A stretch of DNA of 64,000 nucleotides from Nocardioides sp. GTDB lineage: Bacteria > Actinomycetota > Actinomycetes > Propionibacteriales > Nocardioidaceae. Positions 1 through 7,324 of this stretch are shown one piece after another; positions within the stretch are counted from its first letter, which is position 1, and each line of letters opens with the position of its first letter. Where the stretch lies: NCBI GenBank assembly GCA_002729525.1, contig PBYI01000051.1, forward strand, positions 62,001-126,000. Direction: 5' to 3'. A program made the translations under genes and the position numbers. The notes below the pieces were generated by a model. It did no database searches. It was not told where the DNA came from and saw nothing but the letters and a program-made list of their open reading frames with translations.

Positions 1-825
1 TACCAGGCGCCCCCGGAGCGGTCCGGGTTCGGCGCCGCGCTGTGCGACGGCTGGGTCGTCGCGCAGCGCAACCTGATCAAGATCAAGCGGGTGCCCGAGG
101 TGCTCGTCTTCGTGCTGATCAGCCCGATCATGTTCGTGCTGCTCTTCGCGTTCGTCTTCGAGGGCGCGATCGGCGGCTCCGGCGACGTCAACTACCGCGA
201 GTTCCTCATCGGCGGCATCTTCGCCCAGACGGTCGTCTTCGGCGCGACCTTCACCGGCGCCGGCCTCGCCGAGGACATGCAGAAGGGCATCATCGACCGG
301 TTCCGGTCGCTGCCGATGTCGCGCGCGGCCGTGCTCGTCGGGCGCACCACGTCCGACGTCGTCTACAACGTGCTGTCGCTGGTGATCATGTCGCTGACCG
401 GCCTGCTCATCGGCTGGCGGGTCCGCGAGGGCGTCGTCGACACCCTCGCCGGGTTCGCGCTGCTGCTGCTGTTCGCCTACGCGATCAGCTGGGTGATGGC
501 GTACATCGGGCTCCTGGTGCCCAGCGTCGAGGTCATCAACAACGCCTCGTTCATCGTGATCATGCCGCTGACGTTCGTCTCCAACGCGTTCGTCCCGACC
601 GAGTCCTTCGACGGGGTGCTGCGGCAGTTCGTGCTGTGGAACCCCGTGTCGACCCTGACCCAGGCCTGCCGGGAGCTGTTCGGCAACTACGACAGCCGAC
701 TGCCGGTGCCCGACGCGTGGTCGATGCAGCCCCCGGCCGCCTACACGCTGCTGTGGGTCGTGCTGATCCTGGTGGTGTTCGTGCCGCTTTCGGTGCGGCA
801 GTACGCCCGTTCGGCCGGCAGGTAG
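1..825 (+). CDS. ABC-2 (DrrB-type) transporter permease, 5' end outside window
   Basis: Membrane subunit of an ABC-2 exporter; the partner ATPase should lie upstream, outside the window. The frame is open from base 1 to the TAG at 823-825. The first visible residues include the cytoplasmic lead-in RNLIKIKRVPEV that normally precedes the first helix, so the GTG at 91 is an internal valine and the gene is cut by the window edge. Several hydrophobic segments follow: about residues 33-53, then three or four more through the middle, with the last near the C-terminus (LLWVVLILVVFVPL). The motif VSNAFVPTESF resembles the ABC2_membrane signature region. The substrate cannot be told; DrrB relatives export antibiotics or lipids. 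Confidence 0.85.
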   Translation, partial: YQAPPERSGFGAALCDGWVVAQRNLIKIKRVPEVLVFVLISPIMFVLLFAFVFEGAIGGSGDVNYREFLIGGIFAQTVVFGATFTGAGLAEDMQKGIIDRFRSLPMSRAAVLVGRTTSDVVYNVLSLVIMSLTGLLIGWRVREGVVDTLAGFALLLLFAYAISWVMAYIGLLVPSVEVINNASFIVIMPLTFVSNAFVPTESFDGVLRQFVLWNPVSTLTQACRELFGNYDSRLPVPDAWSMQPPAAYTLLWVVLILVVFVPLSVRQYARSAGR

Positions 826-865
826 CCGACACCGGTCACCGACTGCGGGTGGCGCCGCGCACGGA

Positions 866-2056
866 TCAGCGCGTCACCCGCAGCACCCGGTCGTCGCCGT
901 CGCGCTCGCTGCCGCGGCCGTCGGTGTTGGACGTCGTGACCAGCAGGCCGTCGCCGGTCGGGTCGGCCAGCGCGCTGCGCAGCCGACCGAGGTCGTAGCC
1001 GAACCAGCCGACCGGGTCGCCGACCTCCTCGTCGGCCGGGTCGGTCGCGGGCTCGCTGCCGTCCGCCGCGGCGTCGGCGAGGTCGGGCAGCGGGATCTCC
1101 CAGAGCGTCTCGCCCTTGAGCGACGCCATCCACAGCGACCCGTCCCACCAGGCCAGGCCTGCGGGCGAGGCGTCCGCGGTGCGCCACACCGCGAGCGGGT
1201 CGACGTACCCGTCGTCGGTGCCGCCGGTGCCCTCGACCTCGGGCCAGCCGTAGTTCGACCCGGCGGTGATCAGGTTGAGCTCGTCCCACCGGCTGGACCC
1301 GAACTCCGAGGCCCACAGCCGGCCGGCGTCGTCGAAGGTCAGTCCCTCGACGTTGCGGTGGCCGTAGCTGTAGACGGCCGTCCCGAACGGATTGTCCGGC
1401 GCCGGCTGCCCGTCGAGGGTGTAGCGGAGGATCTTGCCGGAGAGCGAGTCGAGGTCCTGGGCGTTCTCGGGCACACCGTTGTCTCCGGTGGAGACGTAGA
1501 GCAGGTCGTCCGGACCGACGACCATCCCGCCGCCCTGGTGGTACGTCGCCCCGCCCGGGATGCCGGTCACGACCGGCTCAGGGTCGCCGAGGACGGGCAG
1601 GTCGCCGCTGTCGTCGTACGACATCGCCACGACGCGGCCGTCCTCCGCGGTGGTGAGGTAGGCCAGCAGGGTGCCGCCGTCGGGGGTCAGGGCGAGTCCG
1701 AGCAGGCCGCTCTCGCCCTCGGCCCGCACCCCCACGGTGGTCAGTGGCTCGCTCACCTCACCGGTGGCCGGGTCGAGCACGCGGATCGTGCCGGTGTCGC
1801 GCGACCCGACGAGCACCCGGTCGTCGGGCGTCGCGACGAGGCCCCAGGGCGTGTCGAGCCCGGTGGCGACGTCGGCCCGCTGCGGCTCGGCGTCGGGCGA
1901 GGCGGGAGCCGTGCCGCCGGTGCGGGTGGCGTCGGCGGGTGCGTTGCCGGGGTCGGCCTCGCTGCCGCAGGCGACCAGCGCCGCGGGCGTCAGGACGGCG
2001 AGCGCGGCGAGCGCCGCACGGGTCGGCGTACCGGGGAGCAGGCGGGAGCGCGTCAC
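866..2056 (-). CDS. PQQ-dependent sugar (glucose/sorbosone) dehydrogenase-like lipoprotein
   Basis: Extracytoplasmic six-bladed beta-propeller of the glucose/sorbosone dehydrogenase (GSDH/YliI) family, predicted to oxidise sugars with PQQ or to be an orphan relative. The 396 residues begin with an Arg-rich signal peptide and a lipobox ending LVAC at about residue 30. The family pattern is visible: DTPWGLVATPDDR near the start, SGLLGLALTPDG, YVSTGDNG, SGKILRY, YSYGHRNVEGLTF and LWASEFG. The GTG at 2056 was chosen because GGAGG lies 9 nt upstream; a TTG at 2083 is the alternative. It is preceded by a long palindrome and points away from the ABC permease. Physiological substrate unknown. Confidence 0.87.
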   Translation of the reverse strand: MTRSRLLPGTPTRAALAALAVLTPAALVACGSEADPGNAPADATRTGGTAPASPDAEPQRADVATGLDTPWGLVATPDDRVLVGSRDTGTIRVLDPATGEVSEPLTTVGVRAEGESGLLGLALTPDGGTLLAYLTTAEDGRVVAMSYDDSGDLPVLGDPEPVVTGIPGGATYHQGGGMVVGPDDLLYVSTGDNGVPENAQDLDSLSGKILRYTLDGQPAPDNPFGTAVYSYGHRNVEGLTFDDAGRLWASEFGSSRWDELNLITAGSNYGWPEVEGTGGTDDGYVDPLAVWRTADASPAGLAWWDGSLWMASLKGETLWEIPLPDLADAAADGSEPATDPADEEVGDPVGWFGYDLGRLRSALADPTGDGLLVTTSNTDGRGSERDGDDRVLRVTR

Positions 2057-2113
2057 GGCGTCCAGCCTCCCGGACCGCCCCAACTCTCAGGGCCCACCGA
2101 CCGCTGCACCGGC

Positions 2114-2183
2114 TGTAACACGTCGTCCACCGTTCTCCTCACACGCTGCAGCGTGTGAGGAGTGCGGTGGACGACGTGTTACA
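2114..2183. terminator. 70-bp near-perfect palindrome, possible terminator
   Basis: Two 35-nt arms meet without a loop at CTGCAG (2146-2151). The only mismatches are the adjacent pairs 2133/2164 and 2134/2163. It lies 18 nt after the P450 stop and 57 nt before the dehydrogenase start, so a very strong hairpin would form in P450 readthrough RNA. There is no T-tract on either side, which leaves its role as an intrinsic terminator open. Confidence 0.6.
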
Positions 2184-2201
2184 TGAGGGTGGCGGCCCGG
2201 C

Positions 2202-3524
2202 TCAGGCGCCGGCCGGCACCCGCTCGTGGCCGTGCAGCAGCACCGGGAGCGACTCGACGCCGTAGACCGCGGAGAGCGGGCGGAACTCCAGGTCGTCGGA
2301 GCCGGCGGTGACGGTGAGGTCGGGGAAGCGGCGGGCCAGCCCGCGCAACGCGATCCGCAGCTCCATCCGGGCGAGCTCGGCTCCCACGCAGCGGTGCATG
2401 CCGTGGCCGAAGGCGAGGTGGCGGACCGGCTCACGGCGCGGGTCGAAGTCGTCGCCGGTCGAGCCGGTCAGGCGCGGGTCGCGGTTGGCCGCCAGCAGGG
2501 AGATGCCGACGGCGTCGCCGGCCTTGATGGTCTGCCCGCCGAGCTCGACGTCGCGGGTGGCGAAGCGCGGGAAGGCGAGCTGGACGACGGTGAGGTGGCG
2601 CAGCAGCTCCTCGACGACGCCGTCGACGGCGTCGGGCTCCTCGCGCAGCATCCGCATCGCCTCGGGCTCGTCGGCGAGGAGGTAGGCGCCGAGCGCGAGC
2701 ATCGACGCCGAGGTCTCGTAGCCGCCGAGGAACACGCCGTCGGCGATGCCGCCGAGGGTGACGTCGTCGAGCTCATCGCCGTGCTCACGGAGCAGCCCGC
2801 CGATGAGGCCGGGTCCGGGCTCGGCGCGCTGCTTGGTGACGGCGTCGATGAGGAACTCGCGGGTGTGCGCCTGGGCGCCGAACGCGCCCGCACCGCCCTG
2901 GCTGAGGTCGAAGCGGGCGACGCCGAGCTCGAAGAACCGCGCGCGGTCCTCGACCGGCAGGCCGAGCAGCTCGCAGATCACCTGGAACGGCACGGGGAAG
3001 GCGAACTCCTCGACGAGGTCGACGGTCGGCCCCGCGGCGTCCATCGCGTCGAGCCGCTCGTCGACGACCCGCTGGATCTCCGGCTCGAGGCGCGCGAGGC
3101 GGCGCATCGTGAACTCCGGCGTGAGGTAGCGCCGCAGCGCGGTGTGCAACGGCGGGTCGGTCATCCCGAGGCCGCCGATCTGCTCGGAGTCGCCGCGTCC
3201 CTCCTGGGAGACGAACTGGCCGAGGTCGTTCGACCACGAGTCGCGGTCGGCGAGCGCCTGGCGTGCCTCGTCGTACCCGCTGACCAGCCAGATGCCCCGG
3301 CCGAACATCGTGGCGAGCTTCTTCACCGGCTCGGTGTCGCGCACCTCGGCCATCGCGGGGACCGGGTCGAGACCGTCACGCTGGAAGGGCAGCCGGATCG
3401 AGTCGGGGAGGAAGCGCAGCTTGCGGAGGTCGATCCCGTCGCGCATGGAGCGCTCGAGGTACCACTGCGCCGCGCGGCGCAGGACCGCGCGCAGAGGGGA
3501 GGTCAGCGCCTGCATGGCGGCCAT
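2202..3524 (-). CDS. cytochrome P450
   Basis: Soluble class I bacterial P450 monooxygenase, 440 residues, a normal length. The C-helix motif DPPLHTALRR, the I-helix oxygen-binding segment GGYETSAS (about residue 268) and the heme ligand loop FGHGMHRCVGAELA (Cys ligand about residue 378) are all present, as is an ExxR-type ELLRH. In the I-helix the usual acid-Thr pair is kept as E-T. The ATG at 3524 was taken as start; a second ATG at 3515 is possible. No ferredoxin or reductase gene is adjacent, so electrons must come from elsewhere. Substrate unknown. Confidence 0.93.
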   Translation of the reverse strand: MAAMQALTSPLRAVLRRAAQWYLERSMRDGIDLRKLRFLPDSIRLPFQRDGLDPVPAMAEVRDTEPVKKLATMFGRGIWLVSGYDEARQALADRDSWSNDLGQFVSQEGRGDSEQIGGLGMTDPPLHTALRRYLTPEFTMRRLARLEPEIQRVVDERLDAMDAAGPTVDLVEEFAFPVPFQVICELLGLPVEDRARFFELGVARFDLSQGGAGAFGAQAHTREFLIDAVTKQRAEPGPGLIGGLLREHGDELDDVTLGGIADGVFLGGYETSASMLALGAYLLADEPEAMRMLREEPDAVDGVVEELLRHLTVVQLAFPRFATRDVELGGQTIKAGDAVGISLLAANRDPRLTGSTGDDFDPRREPVRHLAFGHGMHRCVGAELARMELRIALRGLARRFPDLTVTAGSDDLEFRPLSAVYGVESLPVLLHGHERVPAGA

Positions 3525-3645
3525 TCCACCATGCCCGCGGGGTGTACCGCCTCGGGTACGACCCTGAGCCGACCCTGGTGTGACGACCTCCTCAGTCGGC
3601 GCTGGTCAGGGGCTCCCGGGCGGGCCAGGGGGGGTCGGCCCGGCC

Positions 3646-4200
3646 TCACGGCCGGTCGAGCCAGGCGAGCACGTCGGGTACGCCGGTGTGCCGGGCGACG
3701 CCGTCGCGGGTGGCGGCGTCGAGGTAGCCGTCGTCGGTCATCCGGGCGAGCTGGTCGAGCAGCGGGGCGTAGAAGCCGTCCTCGTCGAGGACCGCGACGG
3801 GCTTGTCGTGCAGCCCGAGCTGGCGCCAGGTGACCATCTCGAAGAGCTCCTCGAGCGTGCCGACGCCGCCGGGCAGGGCGACGAAGGCGTCGGCGAGGTC
3901 GGCCATCCGCTTCTTGCGGGTGTGCATGTCGGGAACGACCTCGAGGCTGGTCAGCCCGTGGTGGGCGACCTCGCGGTCGTGCAGGTGCTGCGGGATGACG
4001 CCGACCACCTCGCCGCCCGCACCCATCGCGGCGTCGGCGACGAGCCCCATCAGCCCGACGTGCCCGCCGCCGTACACGACACGACGCCCGGAGCGGGCGA
4101 GCGCGGACCCGAGGTCGGTGGCCAGGCGCCGGTCGACCGGACGGCCCGGGCGCGAGCCGCAGAAGACGGCGACGCCGGGTCGCCGCGGGGAGGCGGTCAT
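3646..4200 (-). CDS. LOG family protein (cytokinin-riboside phosphoribohydrolase-like)
   Basis: TIGR00730 Rossmann-fold protein, 184 residues. Relatives hydrolyse nucleoside 5'-monophosphates such as cytokinin ribotides to base plus ribose phosphate. The family signatures are clear: VFCGSRPG near residue 12, [10 protein letters not shown], the catalytic pair in HTRKKRM, and [12 protein letters not shown] near residue 115. The ATG at 4198-4200 overlaps the tsaD stop as ATGA, so it is translationally coupled to tsaD. The stop codon sits in the 4-nt loop of a 6-bp stem (3640-3655) that could end the transcript. Confidence 0.92.
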   Translation of the reverse strand: MTASPRRPGVAVFCGSRPGRPVDRRLATDLGSALARSGRRVVYGGGHVGLMGLVADAAMGAGGEVVGVIPQHLHDREVAHHGLTSLEVVPDMHTRKKRMADLADAFVALPGGVGTLEELFEMVTWRQLGLHDKPVAVLDEDGFYAPLLDQLARMTDDGYLDAATRDGVARHTGVPDVLAWLDRP

Positions 4201-5231
4201 CCGGCCAGCTGCGCGAGCTCGAGGGGTACGCCGGAGCGCGCGCCGAGGTCGAGCGTCGACGGGGTGGCTCCGGCGCGGACCAGCAGGTCGCCGATCGCGG
4301 CGATCATCGCGCCGTTGTCGGTGCACAGCCGCGGCGGCGGGACGCGCAGCTCGATGCCGGCGGCGGAGCAGCGCTCCTCGGCCAGCGCCCGGATGCGGGA
4401 GTTGGCGGCCACGCCGCCGACCATCACGAGCGTCTCGACCTGCTCCATCTGGCAGGCGAGCACGGCCTTGCGGGTGACGGTGTCGGCGACGCACTCCTGG
4501 AAGGAGGCGGCGACGTCGGCGGTGCTGATGCCGGGGTCGGGCGACTGCACGTAGCGCGCGACGGCCGACTTCAGCCCGGAGAAGGAGAAGCCGAGTGCGG
4601 GGTCGCGCTGGCCCGTGAGCGGGCGGGTGAACCGGATGGCGTCCGGGTCGCCGTCGGCGGCGGCGCGGTCGATGCTCGGCCCGCCGGGGTAGGGCAGCTG
4701 GAGCAGCCGGGCGACCTTGTCGAACGCCTCTCCGGCGGCGTCGTCGAGGGTGTCGGAGAGGTGCCGGATCGGGGCGCGGACCAGGTCGCCGATGGCCAGC
4801 AGGCTGGTGTGGCCGCCGCTGACGATGAGCGCGACCGACTTCTCCGGCAGCGGTCCGTGCACGAGGGTGTCGGCAGCGGCGTGGCCGGCGAGGTGGTGCA
4901 CGCCGTACAGCGGTACGCCGAGCGCGAGCGCGGCCGCCTTGCCGGCGGCGACGCCGACGTGCAGCGCGGTGGCCAGGCCGGGGCCGGCGGTCACGGCCAC
5001 GGCTCCCACGTCGTGCCAGGCCAGCCCGGCCGAGTCGAGGGCGCTGCGCAGCGTCGGGACCATCGCCTGCACGTGGGCACGAGCGGCGATCTCCGGCACG
5101 ACGCCGCCGAAGCGGACGTGCTCGTCGATGCTGGACGCGAGAGCGTCGCCGAGCAGCTCGCCGTCGCGCACCAGGCCGACGCCGGTCTCGTCGCAGGAGC
5201 TCTCGATGCCGAGGACGACGGTGCCGGTCAC
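4197..5231 (-). CDS. tsaD: tRNA N6-adenosine threonylcarbamoyltransferase TsaD
   Basis: Transfers the threonylcarbamoyl group to A37 of ANN-decoding tRNAs, with TsaB/TsaE (not in this window). The 344 residues start IESSCDETG after a short lead, carry the metal-binding HHLAGH motif near residue 110, then SGGHTSL and the late [10 protein letters not shown] of the ASKHA fold. The GTG at 5231 is chosen because the product then begins immediately before the conserved strand. The gene's 5' end overlaps the end of the PAP2-like gene by 4 nt (GTGA) and its 3' end overlaps the LOG gene, so PAP2-like, tsaD and LOG probably form one operon. Confidence 0.96.
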   Translation of the reverse strand: MTGTVVLGIESSCDETGVGLVRDGELLGDALASSIDEHVRFGGVVPEIAARAHVQAMVPTLRSALDSAGLAWHDVGAVAVTAGPGLATALHVGVAAGKAAALALGVPLYGVHHLAGHAAADTLVHGPLPEKSVALIVSGGHTSLLAIGDLVRAPIRHLSDTLDDAAGEAFDKVARLLQLPYPGGPSIDRAAADGDPDAIRFTRPLTGQRDPALGFSFSGLKSAVARYVQSPDPGISTADVAASFQECVADTVTRKAVLACQMEQVETLVMVGGVAANSRIRALAEERCSAAGIELRVPPPRLCTDNGAMIAAIGDLLVRAGATPSTLDLGARSGVPLELAQLAG

Positions 5232-5947
5232 GCCCCGATCCTGCCACCCGTCGCGTCGGCGGCCCGCGGCCCCCGCGGCGGGTCGGGGTCCCACGCGCGC
5301 AGGGTCACCCACACGGCGGCGACGAGCATGACGCCGCAGAGGTAGCCGCCGACGACGTCGGTGAGCCAGTGCTGGTTGAGCCGCGCCCGGAAGTACGCCT
5401 CGGCCAGACCGCAGAGGCCGGCGACGACGAGCAGCCAGGTCGTCGTACGCCGGGAGGTGCGGGCGTAGTGGACGACCAGCACGGCGGCGGTCCCGAAGAC
5501 GACCAGGGTGCGGGCGACGCCACCCGAGGGGAAGTTGCCGATCGGGGTGCCGATCAGGGCGAGCAGCTCGCGGTCGCGGTCGATGACCTTGGCCCACACG
5601 GACTGGAACGCCTTCTCCACGAGCCACGCGGCCGGTCCGACGACCAGCGGCACCCACCAGCGCCAACCGCGCGAGGCGAACCAGACGGCGAGCGCGACCG
5701 CGATGATCGCGGTCCACCACCGGGTCTGCGGGACGTTGCCGAACGTCGTGAGGGTGGCGACGACGTCGGTCCAGGCGTCGGTGCCTCCGGCGGCGACGGC
5801 GTCGTAGTAGGGCTCGTCGACCGTGCCCTGGAGCGACTCGGCGACCAGACCGACGAGCAGGCCGGCACCGAGGACGAGGACGCCGGTCACGACGGCGGTC
5901 ACGGCCGCCCGGCCCCACCGGAGCCCGGCCAGGAGGCGGTGCGTCAT
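5228..5947 (-). CDS. PAP2-superfamily membrane protein with degenerate catalytic motifs
   Basis: Polytopic membrane protein of 239 residues resembling undecaprenyl-diphosphate or phosphatidate phosphatases of the PAP2 family. Hydrophobic helices appear at about residues 15-40, 80-100 and 150-215. The third motif is recognisable as [15 protein letters not shown], with the His and Asp of the consensus. The second motif, normally PSGH, reads FPSGGVAR and so lacks the His, and the first motif (KVIDRDRE) is only a weak match to KxxxxxxRP. Either activity is lost or another residue substitutes. First gene of the tsaD operon; starts at ATG 5947. Confidence 0.8.
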   Translation of the reverse strand: MTHRLLAGLRWGRAAVTAVVTGVLVLGAGLLVGLVAESLQGTVDEPYYDAVAAGGTDAWTDVVATLTTFGNVPQTRWWTAIIAVALAVWFASRGWRWWVPLVVGPAAWLVEKAFQSVWAKVIDRDRELLALIGTPIGNFPSGGVARTLVVFGTAAVLVVHYARTSRRTTTWLLVVAGLCGLAEAYFRARLNQHWLTDVVGGYLCGVMLVAAVWVTLRAWDPDPPRGPRAADATGGRIGA

Positions 5948-5982
5948 GGCAGGAGGCTAGGGGACGTGCAGTCGGAAGGCCT

Positions 5983-6054
5983 GGTCAGCGGCACGGTCAG
6001 CGGCACGGTCAGCGGCACGGTCAGCGGCACGGTCAGCGGCCCGGTCAGCGGCCC
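5983..6054. repeat. 12-bp tandem repeat, six copies, across a stop codon
   Basis: The unit ggtcagcggcac occurs four times, followed by two copies ending ccc. The last copy contains the stop codon (6045-6047) of the leftward gene, and because the unit is a multiple of three each further copy brings another in-frame TGA. It occupies the gap between the two leftward genes. Confidence 0.9.
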
Positions 6055-7199
6055 GGGAACGCGGTGTCGCCGATCCAGCGCAGCACCCGGGTGCGCACGG
6101 CGGGCGCCTGCTTCTCCAGCACCAGCGCGTTGCCGGCGCCGCGGACGACGACCCGGGTGAGTCGCGCGTCGGTGGAGACCGAGGTGCGCGAGCCGCGCTC
6201 GTCGGCGCCACCGGTCATCAGCAGGACGGGGATGTCCAGCGGGCCGCCGGTGGCCGCCGCGATGGTGGCCGAGGTCAGCGAGTCGACCTCGCCGCACGGC
6301 GTCGGGTTGCGGCGCTGCACGGCAGCGCGCTGGACCGACGTGGGCGCGGAGCTGAAGAGTGCCGCGCGGTACGTCGCAGCGGTGGCGCCGAAGGGCGCGT
6401 AGTCGGAGGTGCGGCAGGTGGCGCGCTGCTGGCTCTGGATCCGGGTCGCCAGCGTGCTGGAGGTCGGGTCGGCGGGCGACATCATCACCACACCGGCGAC
6501 GTCGCTGTAGCGCGCCGCCTCCATCTGGGCGATGGTCGCGCCGGTGCCGTGGCCCTGGAGCACGACCTTGGCGGCGTGCACGGTCGGACGGTTGTCGCGC
6601 GGGTTGTCGTAGATGCCGGCGTACAGGTGCTGCACGAGCTGGTGGAGCATCGCGACCTGGGCCTGGAGGCAGGTGCTGCTGCCGTCGGCGAGCGGGCTGC
6701 CGTCGTACCCGAGGCGGCTGAGGACCAGCGTCGTCACCCCGCGGCGGGCCAGCTTGGTGGCGTAGTCGTAGCGGCCCTTGCCGCGGAGGTTCCAGAACCA
6801 GCCGCCGGTGCCGGCGTCGTGGACGAGCACGTGCACGACCGGCGAGCCGCCGTAGCCACGGACGACGCGACGCGGGCCGACGAGGCGAGCACGGACGTCG
6901 TGGAAGTCGGCGCTGTTGGAGCAGCCGAAGAGGCGGTCGTCGGTGTTGGAGAGGTCGAAGACCGACAGGCGGCTGGCGACCCGGTGCTTCTTCCGCTTCT
7001 TCGCCGCGGTCACCGCGACCGGGGCGCCGCTCGCGACCGGGGCGCTCGCGACGCCGACGGGAGCGGCCGTCGCGGGCGCTGCGCCGGCGCCTGACACGAG
7101 CAGGGTGGCGGCCGCCACGGCGGCGGCGAGGAGGGCGACCGTCGTACGGCGTGCGGGGGTGCGGGGAGCGGAGGTGGGAGCACTCACGTTGTTGAACAT
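6045..7199 (-). CDS. secreted alpha/beta-hydrolase-fold protein lacking catalytic Ser and His
   Basis: Exported protein of 384 residues: a signal peptide (about residues 1-46, Ala-rich core, AxA cleavage region) and a basic KKRKKH patch precede an alpha/beta-hydrolase domain. The fold is recognisable from VHVLVHDAGTGG, the nucleophile-elbow strand and the late PVLLMTGGADE. The elbow reads GHGTG instead of GxSxG, and the place of the catalytic His reads GAGNALVLEK where active relatives have GxGH. The acid Asp remains. It is therefore likely a pseudoenzyme or uses different chemistry. No clear Shine-Dalgarno precedes the ATG. Function unknown. Confidence 0.78.
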   Translation of the reverse strand: MFNNVSAPTSAPRTPARRTTVALLAAAVAAATLLVSGAGAAPATAAPVGVASAPVASGAPVAVTAAKKRKKHRVASRLSVFDLSNTDDRLFGCSNSADFHDVRARLVGPRRVVRGYGGSPVVHVLVHDAGTGGWFWNLRGKGRYDYATKLARRGVTTLVLSRLGYDGSPLADGSSTCLQAQVAMLHQLVQHLYAGIYDNPRDNRPTVHAAKVVLQGHGTGATIAQMEAARYSDVAGVVMMSPADPTSSTLATRIQSQQRATCRTSDYAPFGATAATYRAALFSSAPTSVQRAAVQRRNPTPCGEVDSLTSATIAAATGGPLDIPVLLMTGGADERGSRTSVSTDARLTRVVVRGAGNALVLEKQAPAVRTRVLRWIGDTAFPGR

Positions 7200-7286
7200 G
7201 CGTCAACAAGCGACACGTCGGCAAGCCCGACCGGGTGTGAGATGGGGCACCCCGGGGTCCGTTCCACGTGGGTATCCGGGGGACTT

Positions 7287-7318
7287 GGCGCCGTCGCACC
7301 AGGACGGGCGACGGCGCC
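7287..7318 (-). terminator. hairpin after the 924-residue secreted protein gene
   Basis: Perfect 11-bp G+C stem (7287-7297 with 7308-7318) and a 10-nt loop, 6 nt beyond the stop of the leftward gene ending at 7325. No T-run follows, as is usual for high-G+C actinobacterial terminators. Confidence 0.6.
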
Positions 7319-7324
7319 CGGTCC

